Assembly (NCBI GenBank): GCA_015680685.1
Contig: MNCI01034697.1
Span: forward strand, 136,059 to 200,058
DNA: 64,000 bases
Direction of reading: 5' to 3'
Source: Gnetum montanum
Taxonomy: Eukaryota; Streptophyta; Gnetopsida; Gnetales; Gnetaceae
The notes under the pieces are model-generated. The model searched no databases, had not been told where the DNA came from, and saw nothing but the letters and a program-made list of their open reading frames with translations. Within the stretch, counting starts at the first letter, position 1; each line of letters starts with the position of its first letter. Of this stretch, positions 47,476 through 58,320 are shown in pieces. A program made the position numbers and the translations under genes.

Positions 47476-48599
47476 CTACGCTATGCGTAACTGCTTCTTG
47501 ACCCATCGTGGATTGGGTGAGGCGTAAGGCCGAGATGCTTTACCAGGGCCTTCATCTATATCATTGTTCTCCACTTGGAAGGGAAAATCAGCCCACATGT
47601 TTTCTTTTTCTGAACTGGCATGTTGAGCCGGTTCTCTTGCTAGACCATTAGTATCTACAAAGACAGGCGCTTCGTTCTTTGAGGTTATGACCTCTGAGCC
47701 CTGCTCCATATCTACGTTGTTGATAGCCTATGTTGATACCTTGTCACCATGGATCACCACCTCCTTACTTGCATAGGGTAGATGGATCTCCTGATGAATG
47801 AGTGAAGAGACAGCCCTAAGTTGTGCTAACCATGACCTCCCCAAGATCAGGTTAAACCCAGGCATCTCTTCAATTGCGATAAATGTTGCATTTGTAGGGA
47901 ATTGGTCCCCTACCACGAAGTCAATATGGACCGTGCCTTTTACCATGACCTATGCCCCATTGAATGACTTTAGGCATGACCTTGTTGTGGGTCTAATGTG
48001 GTCAACCAAACCCAGATTATCCACAATAGGGAAAGGAATGACATTTGTGGTAGCTCCATCATCAACATGTACCCTTCGGATCTTATGTTGGCCGACTCAA
48101 ATTGTGATTAAGAGAGGTGCTGTAGTGACCATTTTTAGGGTCTTCCTTAATGGAATCGTTGCAAAAAGTTAGTTGGGATGGCTTTGGCTCTATAGGTGCA
48201 GAAGGAAGCATGACCGAATGGATCGCCTTCTCTTCTGCTGGCATGTTCTTGTCAATTGAAATTAGCGTTAACATGCGGACCAAAGCCTCATGGTGTGTGG
48301 TAGATGTCATGATTATGTCATATAGGCTTAGCGTAGTGTTTTTCTTGCTTGACCTGGGTGAGGGCACTCAAAAGGTCCTAGCCACTTTCTGGTTTATTGC
48401 CTTTCTCCTCTTCTATTTGTCCCAGAAGATGAATTTCCCAAGGAGGGACAATTTCAGGTCTAGGTTTAGACCCTTTTGGACAAGGTGGCGAAGATTGTTT
48501 ATGCGTAGCAATGCTATCTTTCAGTGATAATGGCATAGATGCAGGGGGTGAGGATGTAGGCTTGAAAGTGCCTGGGCCGGTACTTTCCCTTGACATCTC
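47476..48599 (-). pseudogene. Aspartic protease with flanking linkers, element C
   Basis: The linker NTTLSLYDIIMT (open 48083-48367) is followed by the active-site phrase HVDDGATTNVI near 48060. Then, in the open stretch 47728-47946, come FVVGDQFPTNATF and LILGRSWLAQLRAV. A C-terminal extension (47476-47709, open, 77 codons) ends before the short repeats. The usual retropepsin Ser/Thr after the catalytic Asp is Asp here, as in D and H. Confidence 0.82.
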
Positions 48600-51254
48600 A
48601 CCTGTGAAGTGAACTTCTCGTTTCCTAGGATGAGAAGACTATAAAACTGCCTTATGCAGGGTGGGGGCTATTACATGGCTTGGCCCCCTGATAATGGATG
48701 GAGGTAGTGGTGTTAGGGTATGAGGCGATGATGCAGTTTTGTTAATAGGTGGTGCAGGGGCAGATGCCCAGGGAGGGAATCTCAATATAAAAGGTTGCAG
48801 CAGAATTTGATTAGCCACTGGTGGTGTTGGTGCACTACGCTGAGGCACTCAGAATACAAATGGCTGCTGGGGCAGTCTAGGATTACTGTCAACAACGATG
48901 GTGTTGATAATGTAACTGACATTGTTGGCATTGAGAGGGTCAATGTAGACATGCAAGGATTGATTCTCAGGATGTACTGGGTTGCTTTTGTCTCGCACCG
49001 GTTTCCCCTAATCGATCATCCTTTGGATGTCTTCCTTCAGCGCCATGCAGTAATCTATGTTGTGATCACATTGTTGATGGTAGTCACAAAACCGCTCCAA
49101 CTTGAAATCCTTAGGAACTAGGGGCTCGTTGGGCAAAGCCAACGAGGGTTTTGTGAGGAGTTCATAGTACCGCTGATGCTTCCTAGCTTCCTCCTCCAAC
49201 ATCCGCTTGTGTTGGATGTACCCTACTACCAGTAACTACTTTAGAAGATTTGAAGGCTTGACAGGCAGTAGGGTATACTTTGAACGATCTCTATGCTCAA
49301 ATTTTGATTTAGGTGGTGTAGATGTAGAAGGTTGTGGTGCATTGTCTTGTTTAGGCATGGGGTTAGCTGCAGGTGTGGATGGTTTCTTATTCTTCTTGTT
49401 ACTTTTGTTGATAGGTTTGGGTTTGGCCTCATTCGCCACAGCAGCCACTGTGGATGTTGTAGCCTTATCCTTGTCTTTCTTCATGAAGGTATTCTTATAT
49501 GTAACATAGGTTAGATTTTTGCTTGCCTTAGCTACATCCTGTATGCTCTTAGTTTGGGTGAAAGCCTAATTGAGAGTGCATAGAGTGAGATAATACAGCT
49601 TAGAATTAATAAAGTCGATCACTACACCCTTAAAAATGGCCAGCAAGTGGGCCTTCGCGATGGGCTCACAGATTTCGTTAAGGGTCGCACTCCAACGTTG
49701 GATGAACTTCTGGACTGGTTCCAGCGGGTCTTGTTCCACGCTCATCAATTGATCCAGCGTGACCTCTGGTCTCAAGTTGTACTTGAAACACATCATGAAC
49801 TGGGTTAGAAGCTCCTCTAGGGTTGATATGGAGGAGCGTGGAAGGGCACAGTACCAATCTAGAGCTTTTTCGGTCAAATACATGGCAAAGACATAGATGA
49901 TCATGTGTGGCCATTGTTGTAGAAGAAGGGACTCAGACCTAAAAATAACAAGGTGTGCGTTGGCATCCCCTTCCCCGTTGTACTTTGTAAAATGGAGGAG
50001 TGACATCCCTGGGGGTAATGTTAATGCAGGGACTACTGGGTTGATGGGATCATCCTAGTAGAAGTCCATGACTTGTACCGGATCAGACTTGATAGCCTTG
50101 AGGTGTTTTATTTCCTCAATAAGGGTTTGGATAAGCTGGAACGCTTGATCCAGACCTAGAGATGATGCAGACGGTTGGGGAACTGTTGGGGAAGCTCCCA
50201 TCTATGGAGTGGTAGGGGTAGCAACGTGACCCATCGATAATGCCATTGGGGTGGCCCCTGCAAATGGTGCTACTTATGTTGTCCACCACCCGATAGCTAG
50301 TGCTGTTGGAGCAGCAGCCGTGGGTTGTTCTATGGGGTGGGTCACTTGCACCGCCAATGGAATAGACCATAGTCCCGCACTGGGTTGTACTGTTTGTGGG
50401 GCTTGGTAGGTCTAATGGCCAACATAACGAGACATCTGCGATGGTAGCGTAGTAGGAGGAGAAGTGAATGGGCTCCACCATGTAGATGGACCCGGGCCCA
50501 CTGCTAATGGTGGGATAGGTGTAAATGCAGGAATGGAAGTGGAAGCTTCACACGACTGCAAGATAGGTACTGTGTGAATGTGTGGCAACGTAGTCGTGAT
50601 CGGTGCATGATGGGATGTAGGAATGGATTGATGAATAGTTTATGGAGGAATAGTGGCTAAGAATGAAATAGGGGAATAGGGGCATTAGTACGTTGAGGAC
50701 ATGACATGGCTACCCATTGCCGATATAATTGCAGGTTGCGATGATGTAGACATGATTGTAAAGGGAGTGGCTCATCCAAAAGGACAGGGTAGGAGGGATG
50801 GTGGTAGGGTTGGTTTGACCCCACCTTTGGATTGAGAATCCAATTCCTCCTGTCCATCCTGGAAAGCCTCATCATGATGAGACTTTGTGTCTTGCAACTC
50901 CCCAGGTCTAAAGACTTGGATCAGCTGATCTATAAGCCATTGGTTCATTTGTGTCAATGGGATGGAAATGCTAGGAGTGGGAATAAATTCCTTCCCATTG
51001 CAGTAAGCAAACTTGAAGCTACGTTTGTCTTCGAGTTCTTGTGCATCTAAGGGTAGGTTTGCCTACACCTTTGCGTAGAGAAAGTTGTATTGCTCGTGTT
51101 GTTGGGCCAAATCCTCAAGTCCCCAATTTTGGATCCTGAGGGATTGATGTGGCCCCAGTGCCAGGCTGAGTGGTTACTCAACACCTGTGATGCCTTGAAC
51201 CGTGAAGGGAACCTCAACGTTAGAAGTGTTAGCAACAGTGCTTGAGGAAGTCAT
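48600..51254 (-). pseudogene. Gag, element C
   Basis: ATG 51254 opens an N-terminal part with QWLIDQLIQVF. The capsid core is the open stretch 49566-50006 (146 codons), with FTKYNGEGDANAHLVIF, LTEKALDWYCALP and QDPLEPVQKFIQRW, the retrotransposon Gag pattern. A Lys/Pro-rich linker (49236-49484) and the Tat-type zinc-knuckle-like motif FCDYHQQCDHNIDYC (near 49085) follow, then a Pro-rich tail. It is decayed by several stops. Confidence 0.83.
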
Positions 51255-51663
51255 TGTTGCAAAGCTAAACAGGTTTGTAAATGAGAAAAACAAGGAGATC
51301 AGAAAGAAATCAAAGTATTTATTTCTTGCCAGATTCCAAAGGAACCGTCAAAGCAACCGATCTGTACCACACGATGCATAAATAACCACAAAAGGGTGTC
51401 ATGTTTACGCTAGTGCATGACAGGGTACAGAACGCATGCAAGACTACTATGAAATGAACAGGTCAAATGGTGATTAGAGGCTTTATGTCCTATAGGGTTC
51501 TGAAGGAACCCTTGAAGTGACTGATCTACATCACACGATGCGTAAACAACCACAAAAGGGTATCAAGTTTATGCTAGTGAGTGTCAGGGTGCAAAATGCT
51601 TACAAGACTACTGTAAAACACGGAAAAGGCACTAAAAAGGCCCTCCTTATATCACTAGAAAAC
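51255..51663 (-). repeat. Leader of element C with a ~164-bp duplication
   Basis: Two copies of a ~100-bp segment, 51355-51455 and 51519-51619, share ATCACACGATGC, ACCACAAAAGGGT and GCAAGACTACT-type blocks. The leader directly after the LTR (minus strand GTTTTCTAGTGATATAAGG) does not begin with TGG, so a standard primer site was not found. Confidence 0.7.
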
Positions 51664-53373
51664 TGTAGCGATCGAAAATGTCCGCTCAAGGACCGTGTTA
51701 GATAAAATGAAAATGGGGTGCCTTGAATTGTCTGGTTGATCAAACAAGGACTTAATCGATGTCACTAAACCTTTTGCAAATGTGTAATTTGAAAATAATT
51801 TTTATAACGTAAAATAATGATTATTATATGTGAGGAAATGAAAAAAATGTAAAATGCAATGATATGCAAGAGAATGAAGTAAACTGGAGTTAAGAAATGC
51901 ACCACTTCAAGATTACAGCTTTACTTTGTCAAGGTGGATACAATCGGTTGCATGACGCTGGGAAGCATAGAGATCCCAAAAGTAACCATAGACATTCAAA
52001 GCAAGCCAATTGTACACTTGAATGCAGTTTCAAGAGCTAACGATGCACAATGCTACAAAAGTAGTAGAAAGGAGCTAACAAAATGCCAAACAGGACTACT
52101 AACTGTTTGATTTTTGTCAACTCGCTAATATTAACAATGCTCAAGATTGCCAACTCTTTTTGCCCAAATTTTCCAAATTTTTCCAACTTTGCTAACTTGC
52201 AAATTTTGCCAACCCTTTGAGCATTACTCGTCAGGGTATTTATAGGGCTAGGAGCACGTGAAATATGCGGTTTGGATGCCACGTGTCCCAGACCCACAAG
52301 GTGTTGATGTGTCCATGCTGCATGTACATGCAAATCTGATTGATTGACGAACCTGCCATGCTGCAATCATGCTATTAAAACTCGAGATGCTAGGATCGGG
52401 TTTTTTAACGATGTAAACAAGGACTGAAGCGCACCGATGTAGCATAGCTACCTGCTATGCTATGCTATGCTTTAGAGTATAGCATGTTTGGCGTATCATA
52501 GTTGCTTGCTACACTGTGCTACGCTATGTAGCATAGCATAGCATAGACACCAGTTCAAAGAAGAAGTTTGCATTGGAGTTAATTGTAGGTGTTGGAGGCC
52601 TTTGAAGTGTGTTGGTTGCTTCTGCATGTTTGCTATGCTATGCTACGCTACGTAGCGTAGCATAGGGTAGCAATTGGCCTTAACTGTGATTCGCATTGCA
52701 AACGTTTGTTTGAAGATCATGTTGAAAATCTGCAACCTTTGTTCTTTACAACGTGAAGCTTGCAAACTTGCTGATCTTGCATTCTAAGATGCCTTTCGTT
52801 GTGCTTGCATCATCACTACACTGTGGTACACTGCGTAGCGTAGCAGCCAACATGGACTACTCTTTTGCTTAATCTGCTAGTTTTCTAGTGAGAGGAGCTT
52901 TGTTGAAGGACTTGAAGTTGAGTGACACAACTAGTTTTGAAAAGATGGAGGTGCTTGCTAACTGCAATTGAAATCACTAAGTAAGTTGGGCCTTTCTATC
53001 TTGCTTTTGCTACGTTGTGCTATGCTGTGTAGCATAGCACTTCATCCTGCAACTATCTTCTGAGGCCTGCTATGCTACATATCATAGTGTGGCGTAGCAA
53101 ACTTCTTGACTAGAAAACTTGCCAAACTATTTTGTGTAGCCTGAGCACCGCCAAAAACCCCATGCATCGCTTATGAGTAGACTGCCAATTGGATGAACCG
53201 CCCAGGGGGGCAGGCCAAAGAGTTCGTTGGGCTTGTCAACACTAGATGTAGAAAATTTGTCGAACTGGATCGTCTAAACTTAGAGCATCCATTTCTTGCC
53301 AAAGTGTCATGACATTGCCAGAATTCCAAGAACCTAGTGAAGCAAGAATGCCTTGAAAATTTAGGATGTTTCA
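51664..53373 (-). mobile_element. 5' LTR of element C (1710 bp)
   Basis: On the minus strand it starts TGAAACATCC and ends CGATCGCTACA. TATAAATA lies at 52237-52244 (minus). Palindromes near 52440-52500, 52505-52546, 52630-52673, 52815-52847, 53007-53041 and 53066-53100 mirror the 3' LTR. The target duplication GAGCC follows at 53374. Confidence 0.93.
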
Positions 53374-53378
53374 GAGCC

Positions 53379-53804
53379 CAATGTGAAAACCTCAAAACAC
53401 TTGATTTTTTGTCTAAACAGCCTAGAAACAACCCTCATTAATTCCTGTACTCACTTAGTAGCCTTGTAGCCTTAGAACATGGCCCAAAAAGGCCTAACGC
53501 TAGTAAAACCTAAAATTTTTTGACCTATACTAGCCAAATTTTATCATATGTAGCCTATTTTACTCGATTTTTGCCTTATCACATAATGTTTTGGTTTGTT
53601 GTTGGACTTATGTTGTCTTGTTGACATTGTTAACCTTTTATGGCCTTTATACAATCTTATATGTTCATTATTTATCTTATTATAGCTTTATTTTTCTTTG
53701 TTTGGCCTATAAATGGTATCAAATAGTGGGGTTTAACATTCCCTAACCACTATTTAACACCATATAACCATGGCCCGCTAAGGCCTTAAACTAGCCTTGG
53801 TAGG
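53379..53804 (+). other. End of the array and short repeats before RT, element D
   Basis: The first ~40 bp complete the array unit split by C (CAATGTGAAAACC). The rest is AT-rich without a frame. A short-repeat unit, GCCCGCTAAGGCCTTAAACTAGCC in two overlapping parts, lies near 53766-53790. Confidence 0.6.
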
Positions 53805-54999
53805 TCATGATGAAATCTCAAAGCTCTACCAAGTAGGTTTCATTATGGTTGTCAATTATGAAAAATGGATATCCAGCATAGTGGTAGTCCCTAAGAAAAA
53901 TTGGAGTATTTGTATTTGTATTAATTTTTGATATCTAAATCAAGGAACTATCAAGGATGACTTCACTTTGCCTCGTATTGCTCAACTTATCAATACTATG
54001 GTCAGACATGCCTTGTTGTCCTTTATGAATGGGTTCCTGAGATATAACCAAATTAGGATCAAGCCAGAGCATCAACTTAGCATGACCTTTATGACCCCAT
54101 GGGGCTCTTTTTGTTATATCATGATGCCCTTCAGCTTTAAGAATGTGGGAGCAACATACCAAAGAGCCATGACCTACATCTTTAGTGATTACATGTTAGG
54201 TTTGCTTAATGATTACATAGATGACATAGCCATGAAGTCTAAGATAGTCGATGACCATGCTACTGATCTAGATCATGTGCTTAAATGATGCCTCAAATAG
54301 AAGCTTAGGCTTAATCCTAAGAAGTGTGTCTTTAGTGTTAACACTAGTAATATGCTTGGAATGTAGTCGCTGAAGTAGCAATACATGTAGATTCTGATAA
54401 GGTTAAGGCCATATCCAAATTGGTAGCACCTACCAATTTTACAAAGCTTTAGGGATTACAAGGAAGAGTACAATTTATTCATAGGTTTATCTCTAGGCTG
54501 ATAGATAAGTTATAGTCCATGCAACACTTTCTTAAGAAAGGAGTTCACTATGAATGGATGGCTTAATGCCAAGAGGCCTTTGAAAACCTTAAGTAAGAGT
54601 TGACACGACTATTGACAGTCTATTCTCCATAATAGGGTAAATCATTTGACATTTATCTCATCATCTTTGATACATCCATTACCTCTCTACTCTATCAAAA
54701 AAGTGATGACAAAGCAGAAATGCTTGTATACTACCTTAGCCATGCATTAGTAGCCCACAAGACCCAATACATTGAAGTGGAGAAGTATTGTCTAGCACTA
54801 GTATTCTCTTTGAATAGATGGAATTACTACCTATTTAGAAGCCAAGTTAATGTAATTTGTAGCGATACCATACTCAGAGTCACAATGACCAACATTTATG
54901 AAAGTAACCATGTAGCTCGATGGAAAGCCATAATCGTGGAGTTTGACCTCCATTACATCTCTCAATCCTTAATAAAAGGTTAAGCTATAGCCATACAAC
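53805..54999 (+). pseudogene. Reverse transcriptase and RNase H, element D
   Basis: Open 53968-54288 carries the palm with GFLRYNQIRIKPEH, MTPWGSFCYIMMPF and the catalytic box YIDDIAMKSK (YIDD at 54214-54225). RNase H lies in the open stretch 54720-54983 (YLSHALVAHKTQYIEVEKY, SLNRWNYYLFRSQ). A frameshift and several stops separate them. It is closely related to the C copy. Confidence 0.87.
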
Positions 55000-55660
55000 T
55001 CACGATTTTACCTGTTGATGACCAAGAATCCATAGACCCTGAGTTCCCTAATAAACACATTAACAAAATTAGGCAAGTGCCTGAGGATTATGAGGCAATC
55101 ATGAACTTCAATGAAGCTTCAACCACCCATGGGGCTAGTGCTGCCACCATTGTAATATTTCCATTTGGTGAAATAAAATATTTTGCCTATAATTTTGGGT
55201 TCACATGTACCAAAAACATAGTGGAATATGAGGGTTTGATGAGAGGGATAATGGTAGCTTGTGACATGGGAATTAGGAAACTAGCCATCAAAGGTGATTC
55301 ACACAACTCATGGTTAACCAAGTAACTGAAGTCTATGCATGCAAAGATAAGCATTTACAACCTTATTGTGACCTAGGAAAGTAATTGTTACATAAATTCA
55401 TAGATGTTAATATCCCACACACACATAGAAATGAAAATTCCATAGCTAATGCAATTGCAACATTAGCGCTTAGTGTGACACCAAATATGTTTAGCAAGTT
55501 GTCCACATTAACCATGGATTGTGCTTCTTCCATCACACAAAACACCGAGGATACCTTTGTGGCCATCGTCCATACTACTCCTCCTAAGGAGTGGCATGAT
55601 GATATCAAATTTTACCTTATGCATGGTAAATCCTCACAAGGCCTAAATACTACTTAGAAG
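55000..55660 (+). pseudogene. Second (archaeal-type) RNase H, element D
   Basis: Open 55077-55325 has NFNEASTTHGAS, KNIVEYEGLMRGIM and AIKGDSHNSW. Open 55385-55657 continues with NENSIANAIATLAL. It corresponds to the second RNase H of C. The first catalytic Asp is Asn in both copies. In D the later Asp of the DALATLAL motif is Asn as well. Confidence 0.8.
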
Positions 55661-56777
55661 GGTGTCATATGTAAGCAATCAAAGTAGTATGTCATCATAG
55701 GTGATAACACATTATGTCAATGATCCTATGATGGCATACTCCAAAAGTGCTTAGGTGAAATCAAAGCTAGAACAATCTTAGAGGAGGTTTATGAGGGTGC
55801 CTATGAAGAACATATAGGACCTAGAGCCATGGCCTCTTAGGCTACTATTAGCCCCATATGGAGAATGATTACCTGTAAAAGGTTAAGTGATGTGACATGT
55901 GCCAACGATACAGCAACCTGATACATGTATCATCAACTAAGTTACATACAAACCAAATAACATGGCCATTTCAATGATGGGGGCTGGATATCATTGGAAC
56001 TACAATACCTCTCATCACCACAACCAAGTACCTCACTAAGTGGGTTGAGGCTATTCCCCTAAGGAAGACAACATTTGAATAGGTTTGCAAATTTATCCTA
56101 GATAACATTGTAGCTCATTTTGGCATACCCATGATCATAGTAATGGATAATGGACCTTAATTTAGTAGCCAAGAAACCAAGGATTTTTGTCACAACCTAG
56201 GCATTAAGCATTCTTTCTCATCATCTTACTACCCTCAAGCCAATGGACAAGTAGAAGCAAGCAACAAGGCCATCATCAACTTGCTCAAGAAGATGCTCAA
56301 CAACAGCTAGTGGAAGTGGCATGAGAAGCTTGTTCATGCACTATGGGCATATAGAACAACCTATCACATGGCAACTGGCATTACCCCTTATAGCCTTGTT
56401 TATGATTCTAAAGTTTTTTTACCTCTTGAATTGTAGGTGCCATCGCTCTGAGTAGCCTTGATTGACTTCATCAACGATGAGTAGAATAAGGAATTGTAGA
56501 TAGCAACACTGGATTTAGTGGAGGAGTGGCATTTGTAAGTGCTCCCTCACATTAAGCACTATTAAGAGAGGTAGAAAAGACATCACCATGAATTGACCAT
56601 GTGCAAGATTAAGGTTGGAAACCTAGTCCTCAAGGCCATCGATGAGCATACTACTACGAAGAATCCTTTCTTATCACTAGAGCCTATGGGAATGAAGCAT
56701 TAACAATAGCTGACATGGATGGGAATAAGTTGGCCAATTTAGTCAACCATTCCTATCTAAAGCCATAATACATGTAG
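55661..56777 (+). pseudogene. Integrase, element D
   Basis: The CC part of the zinc-binding head is followed by WGLDIIGTT, the second Asp in MDNGP (about 56143) and the Glu in GQVEASNKAIINLLKKML, so the catalytic triad is present. The C-terminus ends HSYLKP, a stop, YM and the final stop at 56777. Many stops are present. Confidence 0.82.
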
Positions 56778-56814
56778 CCAACAATCATCAACAAGCAAGC
56801 TTGCATTCAATGGT

Positions 56815-56900
56815 TCACTACAACCTTAAACTAACAACATAGCTTGCTAGGGCCTTAAATTGTTATGATGGCACACCACAACCTTAAACTAGCAACCTTG
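56815..56900 (+). repeat. Short tandem repeats after integrase, element D
   Basis: Two to three units with CACTACAACCTTAAACTA cores, the same family and position as in A and C. 56901-56974 shows nothing further. Confidence 0.75.
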
Positions 56901-56974
56901 GTGACCTAGATACCCTTATTTGCATGTGGCATGTATGCATTGTAGCATTATGATATGCAATGGTATTTTTTATT

Positions 56975-57027
56975 CTTTGTTGGTGCCTCTTGGATCAATC
57001 CTCCAGGCACCAACAAAGAGGGGCAAT
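56975..57027 (+). promoter_or_regulatory. PPT stem-loop and polypurine tract, element D
   Basis: Perfect 13-bp arms CTTTGTTGGTGCC (56975-56987) and GGCACCAACAAAG (57006-57018) enclose an 18-nt loop. The 3' arm runs into AAAGAGGGG, then the LTR starts at 57028. The arm sequence differs from A and C while pairing is kept. Confidence 0.85.
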
Positions 57028-57368
57028 TGAAAAACCACAAAATTTTGCATGTCATAACCAATCTTCATTATCTAGCTTTCACCTCATGAAACCTAAGGTA
57101 AATTTTCATTGTAAATGTGAAAATTGTAGTCCACAATTGAAAATTTCACATACTTTATACTTTTGGTGCTGAAAAGTCACCTAGTGTATATATTTGGGCT
57201 TGGGAGGGTAGGGGAAGTGGGTTAAAAATGCCTTTTGAAATGCAAAAAAGGTAATTTGATGGGTTTTATTAGGGGTATGTATTTTTATACACTTGAAACA
57301 CTTAAGGTGGGTAGATCTCACCTACCCCCAATGTGGAAGGATGGGGGGTTTGGAAACTTTCCCCTCTT
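57028..57368 (+). mobile_element. Start of the 3' LTR of element D, broken by G
   Basis: It starts TGAAAAACCACAAAATTTTG after the polypurine tract. Only 341 bp are visible before element G. It lacks the GCTATGCTAC palindromes of A, C and S, which marks D as a separate LTR family. Confidence 0.78.
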
Positions 57369-58176
57369 TGATGAATCGTGATTCATCAGGCTACAATATT
57401 GGACCCTTGATATTGTGTCATATCATAGCCCAAATAATGATATCGGATACACGATATCATGACTCCTATGTGAGCCTATAAATACACATGTAGGTGCATG
57501 AGAGGAGTTAGTATTTTAAGTTTGGAAATAGTTAGTTTGAAGTTAGTTCATTTTTTAGTTCCTCTCAACCCTTTCTTCCAATGCATGCCTGTAGTGTGAT
57601 GATTATAATTGTACGACATACTTTATTCGAGTGTGACGTACTTGGACATGCACATGACCAAAAATAAAGATCGAGATTACTTCATCATTGTAGCATTTAC
57701 TTAGTTTAATTACTTAATTATTATTGTTATCACAAGCATCTACGTGTGACTGCTTGGTACCCTAGTAGTGTACTCGAGCCATGTGCCTAGTAATCCTAGT
57801 GGTAGTTGTGCACAAGGCCTAAGATGTGTGCGAATGATTAAGGAATGGATGCTCATCACACTTAGGCTAGCTTAGACTCTCTCTTCCTATCTCCTCTTAG
57901 TATAGCTCTCTCTCTCCCTTTTCCCTCCTAGCTTAGCTAAGATTATTTTCCATCGTCTCTAGGAGTAGCATTAGTTTAGGAACACATCATACACCTCACT
58001 TTGGAATAAACCATACGTGAAAAAGCAAATACTAGTCCAAGTGGGAAGATAGCGAACTGTGATCAACGAGTAGCTATCTAGATACCACAACTAGCCCATC
58101 TGCAGAGTTCGACTGGATCGTATGTGAAATGCTTATATTCATATGGTTGAGTGTAGGGGTACCTTGCCACTCATCA
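57369..58176 (+). mobile_element. 5' LTR of element G (808 bp)
   Basis: The LTR starts TGATGAATCGTGATTC and ends TGCCACTCATCA. GATATC motifs (AATGATATCGG, ACACGATATCATG) precede the TATA box TATAAATA at 57477-57484. Confidence 0.87.
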
Positions 58177-58177
58177 T

Positions 58178-58195
58178 TGGCACCATTGTTAGGGA
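58178..58195 (+). promoter_or_regulatory. tRNA-Asp-type primer-binding site, element G
   Basis: TGGCACCATTGTTAGGGA follows the LTR after one spacer base. It is similar to the F site with two further C-to-T changes. Confidence 0.75.
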
Positions 58196-58320
58196 CAGTG
58201 CTAGTTATTTAGATTAGTTACATCATACAAGATTGTTGTAACAAATTATTAACAATATATCTTTCAGAAAAAAAATATAATAATAATAATTGCAATTAAA
58301 TCACACACAAATTTACGACC

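Larger units (their letters stand above)
35728..53373 (-). mobile_element. Element C: nearly complete Tat-lineage retrotransposon with an opposite-strand gene
   Basis: 17.6-kb element flanked by the perfect target duplication GAGCC (35723-35727 and 53374-53378). On the minus strand it reads 5' LTR (53373-51664), leader, gag, protease, short repeats, a region with the + strand gene, short repeats, RT, RNase H, second RNase H, integrase, short repeats, 3' region, PPT hairpin, and 3' LTR (37478-35728). The second RNase H places it in the Tat lineage (Ogre/Retand type). It is the best preserved pol set in the window. Its leader shows no primer-binding site that I can name. Confidence 0.93.
4785..57368 (+). 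mobile_element. Element D: old Tat-lineage retrotransposon, host of five insertions
   Basis: D is visible in pieces at 4785-7938, 19490-25711, 34379-35727 and 53379-57368. The E, F and C gaps are framed by perfect 5-bp target duplications. Rejoined, D reads protease, short repeats, opposite-strand gene, ~181-bp array, short repeats, RT to integrase, short repeats, PPT hairpin, and the start of the 3' LTR. The order matches element C. The 5' LTR and most of gag lie left of the window. Its LTR diverges from the palindrome-rich LTRs of A, C, S and H, so D belongs to a related but distinct Tat family. Confidence 0.85.

Noticed and set aside
47798-48527. + strand open frames of 124 and 125 codons in C
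   Set aside because: They are complements of the protease and Gag linker on the minus strand and not an extension of the opposite-strand gene, which ends at 47085.
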